Assembly (NCBI GenBank): GCA_031395645.1
Contig: JANNJM010000078.1
Coordinates: 1 to 64,000, forward strand
Direction: 5' to 3'
Length of the DNA: 64,000 nucleotides
DNA from: SHZI01 sp031395645
GTDB lineage: Bacteria > Pseudomonadota > Gammaproteobacteria > Steroidobacterales > GCA-2729495
Each line of letters starts with the position of its first letter. The stretch's first letter is position 1. The position numbers and the translations under genes were made by a program. This document shows positions 26,478 through 35,045 of this stretch, one piece after another. The notes beneath the pieces are model-generated. The model saw nothing but the letters and a program-made list of their open reading frames with translations. It ran no database searches and was not told where the DNA came from.

Positions 26478-26493
26478 CGTACGCCAGCGCACA
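26478..26493. promoter_or_regulatory. 16-bp Crp/Fnr-type palindrome (site D)
   Basis: CGTACGCCAGCGCACA. On the other strand it reads TGTGCGCTGGCGTACG, differing from the site at 35018 at two positions. It lies 91 bp upstream of the collagen-like lipoprotein gene. Confidence 0.5.
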
Positions 26494-26583
26494 GAGCACC
26501 GCCGGAGAGGCCCCTAGACTGGGTCCAGGCTGGGAGCAAGATCACCAGTCGGGCCGTTTCGTCCACCACCAAAGGATCCCGCC

Positions 26584-26895
26584 ATGAACCAGTCAATACC
26601 AGTGTTGGCGCTGCTCGCTCTGCTGAGCCTCAGCGCCTGTGACAAGCCAACGGTAATCGTGCCGCCCGCCCCGGTGAGTGAGCCCGGACCGCCCGGACCC
26701 GCTGGACCGGCGGGTCCGCAGGGCGACACCGGCTATCAGGGCAACCAGGGCAACCAGGGCAACGAAGGCCTGAAGGGTGCCACCGGAAATCAGGGCTATC
26801 AGGGGAATGAGGGTGTCCAGGGCGAGCCTGGCAAGGCTGGCGAAGGCACCACCGTAATCGTCGTGCCGCCGGCAGATACGACCCCTCCGAACTGA
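26584..26895 (+). CDS. collagen-like lipoprotein
   Basis: 103 residues. Signal and lipobox LSLSAC, a short Pro-rich spacer, then about 16 collagen-type Gly-X-Y triplets (GPPGPAGPAGPQGDTGYQ and GNQGNQGNEGLKGATG), and a short tail. Such repeats form triple helices in bacterial surface proteins. The predicted form is a trimeric rod anchored to the outer membrane. It is small for the class and has no C-terminal trimerisation domain. A strong-looking promoter palindrome lies 91 bp upstream. It is 14 bp upstream of the phospholipase D-like gene and probably co-transcribed with it. Confidence 0.88.
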   Translation: MNQSIPVLALLALLSLSACDKPTVIVPPAPVSEPGPPGPAGPAGPQGDTGYQGNQGNQGNEGLKGATGNQGYQGNEGVQGEPGKAGEGTTVIVVPPADTTPPN

Positions 26896-26909
26896 AGTCC
26901 CGCCGCGCG

Positions 26910-28340
26910 GTGAACTGCAGACCGTCAGCAGTTTCAGAGCCCTCCCGGCCATCGTCGTGGTTGCGGCGATGGCCGGCGCTTGGTCTGCTCGGCCTGCTCG
27001 GACTGGCGGGCTGCAGCACGCTGCCAACCATCGTGCCGGACCTGGCTCTGCCCACCGGCCCGCCCGTACAACTGGAAGGCGCGCGAGGGCCGCTGTCGGC
27101 CGCCCGGAGCAAGGAAATCCTGGAGGGCCTGAAAAGCCGCACCAAGGACACCGACATCTTCGCCCGCCACCTGGCGCTCGAGGAAGCCATCGTCGGCACA
27201 CCGCTGACGACCGGTAACCAGGTACTGCTGCTCCAGGACGGCCCGGCCACCTACCGCGCGATGTACTCAGCAATTCAGGCCGCCGCGGACCATATCAACC
27301 TCGAGACCTACATCCTGGACGACGACGAAGTGGGCCAGCGCTTTGTGCAGGCGCTCATCGAAAAACAGCAGCAGGGCGTACAAGTCAACCTGATCCGCGA
27401 CAGCGTTGGCACTTTCGGCACCCCTGCCGCGCTGTTTGAGCGCATGCAGGACAGTGGGATCAGTGTGCTGGAGTTCAACCCCGTCAATCCACTCTCGGCA
27501 AAGAAGACCTGGGCACTCAATCAGCGCGACCACCGCAAGCTGCTCGTCGTAGACGGTCATACGGCATTTCTTGGCGGCATCAATATCAGCAGCGTCTACT
27601 CGGGTGGCTCCGCCAGCAAGGCGTCGGGCACCACCCGACCGGACGGCAACCTGGCGTGGCGCGACACGGACCTGCAGATACGCGGTCCGGTCGTGGCCGA
27701 CTTCCAGAAGCTGTTCATGGATGCCTGGGAGGGCCAGAAGGGGCCGCCATTGGCTGCCCGCAACTACTTCCCTCCTCCGCAAAATGCCGGCCCGGAAGTG
27801 GTCCGCGCGATCGGCAGTTCTCCCGACGAACCCTTCAGCCTGATTTATGCCACGCTGTTGTCGGCAATCGGGAGTGCAGAGACCAGCGTCTATGTCACCA
27901 ATGCCTACTTCGCCCCCGACCCTCAGCTGCTCGCCGCCCTCGAGGCGGCGGCCGGCCGCGGCGTCGATGTGACACTGATTCTCCCCAGCCAGACAGACTC
28001 CTGGCTGGTGTTTCACGCCGGGCGCGGCTACTACGCACGATTGCTGCGTGCAGGCGTGAAACTATTTGAGCGACGTGGCGTGATTCTGCATTCCAAGTCA
28101 GTACTGATCGATGGCGTGTGGGCCACGGTTGGGTCCACCAATCTCGACTGGCGAAGCTTCCTGCACAACCACGAGCTCAACGCGGTGGTACTCGGCGCTG
28201 ACTTTGGACGGCAGATGCAGGCCATGTTCGCGAAGGACCTGGCAGCATCCGACGAGATAACACTCGAGAAGTGGCGGAGCCGCCCTCTCAACCGGCGGAT
28301 CAAGGAGTTGTTTGCGCGGGCCTGGAAGTACTGGTTGTAG
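26910..28340 (+). CDS. phospholipase D / cardiolipin synthase-like lipoprotein
   Basis: 476 residues with an N-terminal hydrophobic signal ending LLGLAGCST, so probably a lipoprotein facing the periplasm. Two HKD motifs: HRKLLVVDG (near 210) and HSKSVLIDG (near 397), each HxK(x4)D, as in cardiolipin synthases and phospholipases D. The reaction would be phosphatidyl transfer between lipids. A lipidated periplasmic form is unusual for classical ClsA, which has membrane helices. GTG 26910 is the start. It ends 41 bp inside the convergent Crp/Fnr gene. Confidence 0.9.
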   Translation: MNCRPSAVSEPSRPSSWLRRWPALGLLGLLGLAGCSTLPTIVPDLALPTGPPVQLEGARGPLSAARSKEILEGLKSRTKDTDIFARHLALEEAIVGTPLTTGNQVLLLQDGPATYRAMYSAIQAAADHINLETYILDDDEVGQRFVQALIEKQQQGVQVNLIRDSVGTFGTPAALFERMQDSGISVLEFNPVNPLSAKKTWALNQRDHRKLLVVDGHTAFLGGINISSVYSGGSASKASGTTRPDGNLAWRDTDLQIRGPVVADFQKLFMDAWEGQKGPPLAARNYFPPPQNAGPEVVRAIGSSPDEPFSLIYATLLSAIGSAETSVYVTNAYFAPDPQLLAALEAAAGRGVDVTLILPSQTDSWLVFHAGRGYYARLLRAGVKLFERRGVILHSKSVLIDGVWATVGSTNLDWRSFLHNHELNAVVLGADFGRQMQAMFAKDLAASDEITLEKWRSRPLNRRIKELFARAWKYWL

Positions 28341-29085
28341 GGCCCTTGCCGACCGGGGCCGCCACCTGCCGGTAACGCACATCGGACAGCAAGCGACCCA
28401 CTTCCTTTTTCACCACGGCGTAGCACTCGCAGCTCCGGGCCTCCAGTGCGGACCGATTCAGCACCGAGATGTGGCCACGGCGGCAATGGATCGCACCGGC
28501 GCGCTGCAGGTGCCCGGCGGCCTCCGTGATCCCTTCCCGGCGCACGCCGAGCATGCCGGCCACCAATTCCTGAGTCAGTACCAACTCCGTGGAGGAGCTC
28601 CGATCGAGGGTCAGCAGGAGCCAGCGGGCCAGCCGCTGCTCGACCGAATGATGCCGGTTACAGGCCGCGGTCTGGGCAATCTGCGTCATCAGGGCCTGGG
28701 TGTAGCGCAACAGCAGGCGCTGCAGGAGGCCGGCGCGGTTGAATTCCTGCAGCAGCAAGCTGCGCTCCAGCCGGTACGCGTGGCCCGCCGTCTGCACAAC
28801 CGCCGAACCTGGTGTGGTGTCCCCACCCATAAACAGCGAGATACCGACCACACCTTCATTGCCCACCCCCGCCGTTTCGGCCGTGGCGCCAGACTCCATG
28901 ACGTAGTGCAGTGAGACGATGGCGGTCGTGGGGAAATAGGCCGCCTGCAATTGTTCGCCCGGTTCGTAAAGCAGCGTACCGAGTGGCAGCGGGACCAGCT
29001 CCAGATGACTGGCGATGGAGCCAAAATCTGCCGTGGGCAGCGCCGCGAGCAGTTGATTCTGACTGGGGTTGTGGGGTGCTGACAT
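28300..29085 (-). CDS. Crp/Fnr family transcriptional regulator
   Basis: 261 residues. Cyclic-nucleotide-binding-type barrel (GTLLYEPGEQLQAAYFP, about 30-125) and winged helix-turn-helix (TQELVAGMLGVRREGITEAA). It shares the recognition segment LGVRREG with the 6183 product and carries an extra Pro/Ser/Thr-rich C-terminal tail of about 20 residues. TTG 29094 is an alternative start. The effector is unknown. It is one of three related regulators in the window. Confidence 0.9.
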   Translation of the reverse strand: MSAPHNPSQNQLLAALPTADFGSIASHLELVPLPLGTLLYEPGEQLQAAYFPTTAIVSLHYVMESGATAETAGVGNEGVVGISLFMGGDTTPGSAVVQTAGHAYRLERSLLLQEFNRAGLLQRLLLRYTQALMTQIAQTAACNRHHSVEQRLARWLLLTLDRSSSTELVLTQELVAGMLGVRREGITEAAGHLQRAGAIHCRRGHISVLNRSALEARSCECYAVVKKEVGRLLSDVRYRQVAAPVGKGPTTSTSRPAQTTP

Positions 29086-29109
29086 GACTGGCAATCGCCG
29101 GCTTTCGCG

Positions 29110-29934
29110 CTAGTTCCTGGCGGTCACTTCGACACCGATGCCACGGTAGCCGATGAAGCGACAGGCCCGGTTGAACATCGGCTCCCCGCTGACGCGAAAC
29201 TGCTGCTGCGAGCCGTCCATATTGCGCCGGCTGAAGGCGAAGTCCAGGAAGGGCTGCCGGGCCGCAATTCTGGCCTGCAACAGTTCCCGCTCGGCCTCGT
29301 TCCAGCCCCCCACCGGGCCACCACCGACCTCGCCCGCCAGACCGTCAACCTGAATGCCGAGCATCTCCAGGACGGGACCGGACACCTTGCTGAAGGTGCC
29401 GTTCTCGTCCTGTTCCCAGTACCAGTCGGAGGCCAATTCAGTCAGGCTGCGATAGCGGGCTTCGCTTTCGCGCAATTCGGCGGTGCGCTCCTGCACCGTC
29501 TGTTCCAGCACCTGATTGTAGTCTTCGAGTTTCCTGTACAGCAGGCGCACTTCCAGCATGTTGTGGATGCGGGTCTTGACCTCTACGAGGTCGAACGGCT
29601 TGCTGATGAAGTCCTTGGCACCGGCCTGCAACGCGCGCAACTTGTGGCCGGGCTGGGCCGTGAGCACGATCACCGGCAGGTAGCTGTCTGCATTGTTGGT
29701 CTTGAGGGCTTCCATCACCTGGAACCCATCCATACCGGGCATCTGCAGGTCGAGGAGGATCAGGTCGTAGGGGTGCTTGCGATGCAGCCCGCACACTTCC
29801 TTTGGGTTCATGGTTGACGCCACGCGTTGGTAGCCGGCGTCACGCAACAGCTGCTCGAGTAGACTGATATTGGGCTCCTGATCATCAACGATCAGGATGC
29901 TGGCGTTCAGGATCTCGGAGTCGGCAAGCTTCAT
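29110..29934 (-). CDS. response regulator with receiver, coiled coil and PAS domain
   Basis: 274 residues. Receiver (about 10-125, acidic residues in LIVDDQ, Asp62 in DLILLDLQMPG, Lys in FISKPFD), a coiled coil (about 130-160) and a C-terminal PAS domain (RYRSLTELASDWYWEQD ...). There is no DNA-binding, GGDEF or kinase output, so it probably relays by protein contact. It overlaps the hybrid kinase by 4 bp (ATGA), and the pair is certainly co-expressed. Confidence 0.9.
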   Translation of the reverse strand: MKLADSEILNASILIVDDQEPNISLLEQLLRDAGYQRVASTMNPKEVCGLHRKHPYDLILLDLQMPGMDGFQVMEALKTNNADSYLPVIVLTAQPGHKLRALQAGAKDFISKPFDLVEVKTRIHNMLEVRLLYRKLEDYNQVLEQTVQERTAELRESEARYRSLTELASDWYWEQDENGTFSKVSGPVLEMLGIQVDGLAGEVGGGPVGGWNEAERELLQARIAARQPFLDFAFSRRNMDGSQQQFRVSGEPMFNRACRFIGYRGIGVEVTARN

Positions 29935-32480
29935 GTGGGTACCTTTTCGGCTGGGCGGCCTGGTCCCGTATGCGCCAGTAGCAGGGCGGCGTCCAGCGCT
30001 TCCATGAACTGATTCACCTTGATCGGCTTGGTGAGATAGCTTAAGAAGCCGGCCTCAAGGGCCTTCTCGATATCGCGGGGCACCGCATTGGCGCTGAGCG
30101 CGATAACAGGTATGTGCGCCGTCGCCGGGTTTACGCGCAAACGCCGCATGGCTTCGAGCCCGCTGATGCCGGGCAGGTTGATGTCCATCAGAATCACGTC
30201 TGGCTGATAGACCCGCGCAAACTCGACACCCAAAATGCCGTCCACCGCAGACAACAGCCGCAGCTCCGGACGGCGCGCAATCAGTTGCTCGACGAGCTCC
30301 AGGTTGGCCGGGTTGTCCTCCACGTACAGGACATTGCGCAGCGGCGTGCCCTCCGGCACCGCGGCTCGCGACGAGCCCACAGGGTCGGCCTGGGCTTGTA
30401 CCGGCAGCGGTGCGCTGGTCAGGTTCAATTCAAACCAGAACACGCTGCCCACACCGACGGTGCTCTCCACGCCAATCGTGCCCCCCATCAGTTCGACCAG
30501 CCGCTTGGTCACCATCAGCCCGATGCCCGTACCCTCTTCCGCGCTGGCCTCCCGGCCCAGTCGATTGAACGGCTGGAAGAGCTGGCCCAGCTGTGCGGAG
30601 TCCAGGCCCTCGCCCGTGTCCCGGACATAGATGCGAATGGACTTGGGGGAGTTCAGGGCGTACTCGACGACTACGGATCCTTCCGGCCGGTTGTACTTGA
30701 TGGCATTGAACAGCAGGTTGATCAGCACCTGCTTCACCCGGGTCCTGTCGGCGCTGACATAGCAGGGGCCTTCGAAGCGCGGAAAGGCCATGCTGATGCC
30801 GCGCTTCTGGGCCTGGGGCTCGATCATGGTGCGGCATTCGAGCAGGATGTCGACCAGCGAGACCGGCTCGCGGGACAGGGTGGCAGTGCCCGACTCGATC
30901 AGCGCGAGATCGAGAATCTCGTTGATCAGCTCCAGCAGGTACCACCCGGCCTTGAGAATCTGGTCGATATTGCGCTTCTGTAGGACTGTCGGCGGTGGCG
31001 ACGCGGATTCCATGAGCTGGGTGAAACCCAGAATGGCATTCAGCGGCGTGCGCAGTTCATGGCTCATACTCGAGAGAAAATCGGACTTCGCCAGATTGGC
31101 CTTCTCCGCCACGTCCCTCGCGTTTTCCAGCTCGACGTTTTTATCGTGCAACGCCTGCTGGACTGCATATTCTTCCGTAACATCGCGGAATACGAGCACA
31201 GCGCCGACCACCTGACCGTCGCGGTTGCGAATCGGCGCGCAACTGTCGGCAATGGCGCACTCCCTGCCATCACGGGAAATGACGACGGTGTGATTGGCCA
31301 GGCCCTGAACCGTCCCGTGCGCAAGAGTTTGCAGTACAGGGACCGCAGCGACTTGCCGCGTTGACTGATTGATAATGTGGAACACCTCGCCTATCGCTCG
31401 GCCAACAGCCTGCGCCTGAGTCCAGCCGGTGAGGTGTTCGGCAAGTGGATTCATGAGCGTCACGCGGGCCTGGGCATCGGTGGCAATCACGGCATCGCCG
31501 ATTGAATTGAGCGTGACGGCGAGCTTCCCTTCGCTCTCGCGCAACGTAATATTGGCCAGTTCCAGCTGTCTGTTGGTCTCCTCCTGCACCAGGAGCAGCT
31601 GCTGCCGCTCTGCTTCCGCCTGCTTGCGCGCCGTAATATCACGGGCGGCGGCAAACACGCCGAGCACGCTGCCCCTTGCATCCTTGTAGACGGAGGCATT
31701 GTAGAGAACGTCGGTCAGTCGGCCGTTCTCGTGCCGGATGGTGAGCGGGTAGTCGGTGACCGCGCCTTTCAGGAAGACCTCCCGGTACCCTTCGCGCGCC
31801 TTCTCGGGCTCGGTGAAGTAGTCGGAGAAGTCGGTCCCGATGAGCTTTTCCCGCAGTACACCAGTCACTGCGACGGAGCCCTCGTTGACGTCCGTGATCT
31901 TTCCGTCCGGGCTGATGGTCACCAGCGGGTCGAGCGACGCCTCGATGAGGCTACGCGCATACTGGGCGGCCGCTTGTACGACTGCCTCGGACTGCTTTCT
32001 GGCGGTATTGTCGGTGCCGATCAGCAGGTAGCCGATGATGGCGTCCTGGGCGTCGCGCAGGGCCGTGACGGACACAACCGCCGGAAAGCGGCTGCCGTCC
32101 TTGCGGATGTACGTCAGCTCGTAGATGTCCTCGATGCCGCGTGAGGCCTTGAATACCAGGGCTTCAAAGCCGGGGGCAATCGTGGTGCCGAGTTCGGCCG
32201 TGAGCGTCCTGGCACGGTCAATGACTTCCTCGGGATCCGAAATATCGGCCGGAGTGATCCTGTCGACCACCTCGGCAGCCGCGTAGCCCAGCATGCGCTC
32301 CGCGCCGACGTTGAAGATCTGCATGACGCCCCTGGCGTCGGTGGCAATGCTTGAGAAGTTGGCGCTATTGAAGATCGCGCTTTGCAGGGCCGCCGTCGTG
32401 ATCAGCGCGTCCTGACGTTGCGCTTCACTGCGGCCGTGTGGCTTGCCGGCAATCGTGGGACCGTTTCCTGGGCCGGGCAT
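29931..32480 (-). CDS. multi-PAS hybrid sensor histidine kinase
   Basis: 849 residues, soluble. Three PAS/PAC repeats (about 30-150, 165-285 and 320-440), the last two linked by a coiled coil. HisKA with phospho-acceptor His near 471 (KSDFLSSMSHELRTPLNAIL). HATPase_c with N box VLINLLFNAIKYNRP, VRDTGEGLD and GTGIGLMVTKRLVEL. A C-terminal receiver (about 715-835) with Asp in DVILMDINLPG. It integrates several cytoplasmic signals and can phosphorylate its own receiver; the partner response regulator is encoded next to it. No haem or flavin signature was read. Confidence 0.95.
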   Translation of the reverse strand: MPGPGNGPTIAGKPHGRSEAQRQDALITTAALQSAIFNSANFSSIATDARGVMQIFNVGAERMLGYAAAEVVDRITPADISDPEEVIDRARTLTAELGTTIAPGFEALVFKASRGIEDIYELTYIRKDGSRFPAVVSVTALRDAQDAIIGYLLIGTDNTARKQSEAVVQAAAQYARSLIEASLDPLVTISPDGKITDVNEGSVAVTGVLREKLIGTDFSDYFTEPEKAREGYREVFLKGAVTDYPLTIRHENGRLTDVLYNASVYKDARGSVLGVFAAARDITARKQAEAERQQLLLVQEETNRQLELANITLRESEGKLAVTLNSIGDAVIATDAQARVTLMNPLAEHLTGWTQAQAVGRAIGEVFHIINQSTRQVAAVPVLQTLAHGTVQGLANHTVVISRDGRECAIADSCAPIRNRDGQVVGAVLVFRDVTEEYAVQQALHDKNVELENARDVAEKANLAKSDFLSSMSHELRTPLNAILGFTQLMESASPPPTVLQKRNIDQILKAGWYLLELINEILDLALIESGTATLSREPVSLVDILLECRTMIEPQAQKRGISMAFPRFEGPCYVSADRTRVKQVLINLLFNAIKYNRPEGSVVVEYALNSPKSIRIYVRDTGEGLDSAQLGQLFQPFNRLGREASAEEGTGIGLMVTKRLVELMGGTIGVESTVGVGSVFWFELNLTSAPLPVQAQADPVGSSRAAVPEGTPLRNVLYVEDNPANLELVEQLIARRPELRLLSAVDGILGVEFARVYQPDVILMDINLPGISGLEAMRRLRVNPATAHIPVIALSANAVPRDIEKALEAGFLSYLTKPIKVNQFMEALDAALLLAHTGPGRPAEKVPT

Positions 32481-32587
32481 GGTTATTTTCCGAAGACACC
32501 GCTAATTGAGGCGGGACGTCTCAACCTGAGCGTCCTGCACTGTGACACACAATGGGTTCATGAGTGAGCAGTCCTCGACGGCAGTAA

Positions 32588-32633
32588 ATGTAAAACGGCA
32601 CTGCCGCGCAGTCCCGTGTTGGGGGCTGCGCGG
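32588..32633 (-). terminator. probable Rho-independent terminator after csbD-like gene
   Basis: A strong hairpin: CCGCGCAG (32604-32611) pairs with CTGCGCGG (32626-32633), with additional pairing inside the loop. On the minus strand it is followed after about 8 nt by GTTTTAC. It lies 15 bp after the CsbD stop. The U-tract is offset and short. Confidence 0.5.
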
Positions 32634-32648
32634 CCACGCGTTGCCAGC

Positions 32649-32882
32649 CTAGACGCGGCTCTTGTCCTTGGTAAACCAGGACTCCGTTGCCTGGCGTTCC
32701 CACGCTCCAAGCTGCCGTTCCGCTTCGTCCTTGGCCACGCCGTAGCGCTCCTGGATCTTGCCGGCAAGCTGGTCGCGACGGCCGGCGACGACATCGAGAT
32801 CGTCGTCCGTCAGCTTGCCCCAGTTTTCCTTGGCCTTGCCGGTTACTTGCTTCCAGTTGCCTTCAATGCGGTCCCAGTTCAT
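32649..32882 (-). CDS. CsbD family stress protein
   Basis: 77 residues. The CsbD core reads MNWDRIEGNWKQVTGKAKE and NWGKLTDDDLDVVAGRRDQL, followed by a helical end. These small, hydrophilic proteins are induced by general stress in many bacteria. Start at MNWDRIEG (ATG 32882), preceded by AAGGAGAA; the ORF extends 22 codons further without homology. A degenerate operator-like sequence lies 103 bp upstream (32985). Confidence 0.93.
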   Translation of the reverse strand: MNWDRIEGNWKQVTGKAKENWGKLTDDDLDVVAGRRDQLAGKIQERYGVAKDEAERQLGAWERQATESWFTKDKSRV

Positions 32883-32984
32883 GTGGTTCTCCTTCGATGG
32901 TGGACGGACAACCCTCGAGCGCTGTTTTCCCAGCGGACTCCAGGGCACATCAGTGCATCCTAAGAGGTACTGGCACGTCTGGTC

Positions 32985-33000
32985 GGTGCGCTAACGTACC
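32985..33000. promoter_or_regulatory. degenerate Crp/Fnr-type palindrome (site E)
   Basis: GGTGCGCTAACGTACC. It matches site D (minus strand) at 12 of 16 positions, and lies 103 bp upstream of the csbD-like start, a spacing close to that of the better sites. Included with caution. Confidence 0.3.
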
Positions 33001-33015
33001 CAGGCGGCGCGGCGA

Positions 33016-34122
33016 CTAGTCTCCGAGCATTTCGCCCACCGGCTTAAGGTCATCCACCTGGTCGCAAATGGCCTTCACCACCATGATCACAGGCACGCCC
33101 AGCAACAGGCCCCAGGGGCCCCACAGCCAGCCCCAGAACAGCACACCGACGAAAACGGCGACAGGATTCATCCGGCTGGCCCGGCCGGTCAGCCAGGGCG
33201 TGAGCAGGTAGCCTTCGAGGCTCGTGATGACCAGTGAGACGCCCCCGACCAGTACCGCCATTCCCAGGGTTCCGAACTGCAGGAAGGCCAGCAGTGCCGT
33301 ACCGGCAGTGATGACGACCGGGCCGAGATAGGGAATGGTGTTGAATACCGCGGCGGCAATGCCCCAGATCGCCGCGTGCTCCAGGCCCAGCCAGAGAAAG
33401 GCAAGCCAGGTGGCGACGCCAACCAGCAGGCTGGTTGCCAGTTGTACCAGCAGGTAGCGCTGGATCTGCCGCGTGATTTCATCCAGGACGTGCACCGTGA
33501 TTTTTTTCCGCGTGAGCGTCGGGCCCGTGATCTTGACGAGTTTCCGCCGAAAGGTGTCGCCCGCCGTCAGCAGGAAGTACACCAGGAAGAAAACCACCGC
33601 TGCCTGGCCCGCCACAGCGACGGCGCCCAGCGTTCCCGTCCGGAGGAACTCCTGGACGTTCAGCCGGGGCCGCTCGACCTGCACGCGGGTGACGCCCCGC
33701 GGCGCGGTCGATGGCTGCCCCCCGGTCTCGTTGGCCGCCCGCTCCAGCTGGTTGGCCGCTTGTTGCATCCGGTCGATCGCGCCGGTTGACGCGAGCCCCT
33801 CCCGCTGCAGGGTCTGGCGGAAGTTTCGCGCCGCGTCCGGCAGGGTTTCAATCAGGTCAGCCGCATCGTCGCCGAGGGAGTAGGCCAGCAGGCCCACGCC
33901 ACCCGCGATGCCGAGGAGCAGCACCGCCGCCCCGAGCGCGCGTGGCAGTCGCCAGGCCTGCAGCTGATTGACAACGGGCGAGAGCGCGTAGCTCAAGAGC
34001 ACGCCAAAGACCAGCGGAATGCACACTGCACGCGCCCAGTGCAGCATCCACACGCTCGCGAGCACCGCCAGCAGTGCGCCCGGCCAGTGCCGGCTGGCCC
34101 CTGCGGGCGGCTCGTCCTCCAT
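33016..34122 (-). CDS. AI-2E family permease (PerM-type membrane protein)
   Basis: 368 residues with about seven or eight transmembrane helices and a large soluble segment (about 110-170, with QQAANQLERAANETGG). Conserved family blocks: FNTIPYLGPVV near 280 and LTGRASRMNPVAVFVGVLFWGWLWGP-type region near 320-350. The family carries small molecules across the inner membrane; the claim of AI-2 export is not general. MEDEPPAG (34122) is preferred over an extension of 20 residues. It is the last gene of the small membrane protein operon: its start overlaps the stop of the 72-aa gene region by some 20 bp. Confidence 0.9.
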   Translation of the reverse strand: MEDEPPAGASRHWPGALLAVLASVWMLHWARAVCIPLVFGVLLSYALSPVVNQLQAWRLPRALGAAVLLLGIAGGVGLLAYSLGDDAADLIETLPDAARNFRQTLQREGLASTGAIDRMQQAANQLERAANETGGQPSTAPRGVTRVQVERPRLNVQEFLRTGTLGAVAVAGQAAVVFFLVYFLLTAGDTFRRKLVKITGPTLTRKKITVHVLDEITRQIQRYLLVQLATSLLVGVATWLAFLWLGLEHAAIWGIAAAVFNTIPYLGPVVITAGTALLAFLQFGTLGMAVLVGGVSLVITSLEGYLLTPWLTGRASRMNPVAVFVGVLFWGWLWGPWGLLLGVPVIMVVKAICDQVDDLKPVGEMLGD

Positions 34123-34144
34123 CAGGCCGGGCGCAACGCGGCGC

Positions 34145-34363
34145 CTAGACTTTCCGTTTTCCGAGCACCAGAAAGCCCCCAACGGCCAGCGCGGCCACGC
34201 CTGCCCAGACCGGAATATTCACGGTCTCCTTGTCTTTGACAGTCATTTCGAGCGGGCCGATCTTGGCTTCGTGGGTCTCTTTCGTAAAGCTGAAACTGCC
34301 ATACGCGAGACCCAGTACGCCGGCCACGAGGAGCGCTATTCCCAGCATCTTCAGTGTGTCCAT
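34145..34363 (-). CDS. two-helix small membrane protein (72 aa)
   Basis: Starts MDTLKMLGIALLVAGVLGLAYG; a hydrophilic middle (KETHEAKIGPLEMTVKDKET) separates two helices, the second ending GGFLVLGKRKV. Small proteins of this type with a T-K-E-T-H-E-A-K-type middle are familiar from many proteobacteria (DUF3185-like; recalled, not searched). The stop of the upstream gene and this ATG are directly adjacent. Confidence 0.8.
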   Translation of the reverse strand: MDTLKMLGIALLVAGVLGLAYGSFSFTKETHEAKIGPLEMTVKDKETVNIPVWAGVAALAVGGFLVLGKRKV

Positions 34364-34513
34364 CTAGATGACCTTTCGTCCCTGGATCACGCGCAGCACA
34401 ATGACGACGAGTGCGATGACCAGCAGGATGTGAATGAAGCCACCCATGGTGTAGGCGCTGACGACGCCCAGCAGCCACAGAATGATCAGGATGACGGCAA
34501 TGGTTTCGAGCAT
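34364..34513 (-). CDS. lmo0937-family small membrane protein (49 aa)
   Basis: Reads MLETIAVILIILWLLG then YTMGGFIHILLVIAL and ends RVIQGRKVI. This matches the lmo0937/DUF5670 type of two-helix membrane peptide. Below the length of many gene finders. It lies in an operon between the PA2779-like gene (43 bp upstream) and the 72-aa protein (no gap). Confidence 0.85.
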   Translation of the reverse strand: MLETIAVILIILWLLGVVSAYTMGGFIHILLVIALVVIVLRVIQGRKVI

Positions 34514-34556
34514 GATTGTTTACCCCTAATACTCGTTTGAATCAGACCGGCTTGAA

Positions 34557-34937
34557 TTAGACCCGCTTGAAGATGTCGATGACACCAGTCAACTCGAGGA
34601 TCAGCAGCACGATGAAGACGATACCAACGACGACGATCAAGCCATCGCCACCAGCCGGCAGGCTGTCCATTTTTTGTGCGACCTCGGTGAGCTCCTGATC
34701 CGTGAGCGACGCCACCCGCGCGGCTGCGTCAGACGCATTGACGCCATACCACTCGAGTTGAGCGCGTACATCGGCCCGGGACAGGCTGGCCTGCACGGAT
34801 GCAATCTGGCCGGCGCGGTCCGTAGCCGACAAGTAGTCCTGGGTGGCGATGACCCCCGCGGATGCAGTGGTGGCCTGCAGGCCCAGCGACAGAAACGCGC
34901 TGGCAGTCAGTGCAACTATCGTTCGGCTAAACCTCAT
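34557..34937 (-). CDS. PA2779 family protein
   Basis: 126 residues. A signal peptide (FLSLGLQATTASA) is followed by a helical domain (SRADVRAQLEWYGVNASDAAARVASLTDQE) and a C-terminal helix IVVVGIVFIVLLILELTGV; the DxR...L...G(V)...A.R...L pattern is characteristic of PA2779-like proteins. The family is often next to a peptidase-like partner (PA2778), which is not seen here. A strong palindrome (site B) lies 80 bp upstream. It is the first gene of the 34937-33016 operon. Confidence 0.9.
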   Translation of the reverse strand: MRFSRTIVALTASAFLSLGLQATTASAGVIATQDYLSATDRAGQIASVQASLSRADVRAQLEWYGVNASDAAARVASLTDQELTEVAQKMDSLPAGGDGLIVVVGIVFIVLLILELTGVIDIFKRV

Positions 34938-35017
34938 GACAAGCTCCGTTCACCTGGTGAATTGATCGTGGGCAGTTCAGTAGTGGTTCGAGTCTAGTCA
35001 CCGTGATGACCCTGATC

Positions 35018-35033
35018 TGTACGCTGGCGTACA
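35018..35033. promoter_or_regulatory. 16-bp palindrome, candidate Crp/Fnr-type operator (site B)
   Basis: TGTACGCTGGCGTACA: perfect 7-bp arms with a 2-nt centre. It lies 80 bp upstream of the PA2779-like gene start and 12 bp past the end of the Crp/Fnr gene at 35046. Confidence 0.7.
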
Positions 35034-35045
35034 CACAGCGCCAGT

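Noticed and set aside
26700..26860. Short repeats that might look like a repeat array
   Set aside because: They encode the Gly-X-Y triplets of the collagen-like protein; unit and spacing do not fit CRISPR.
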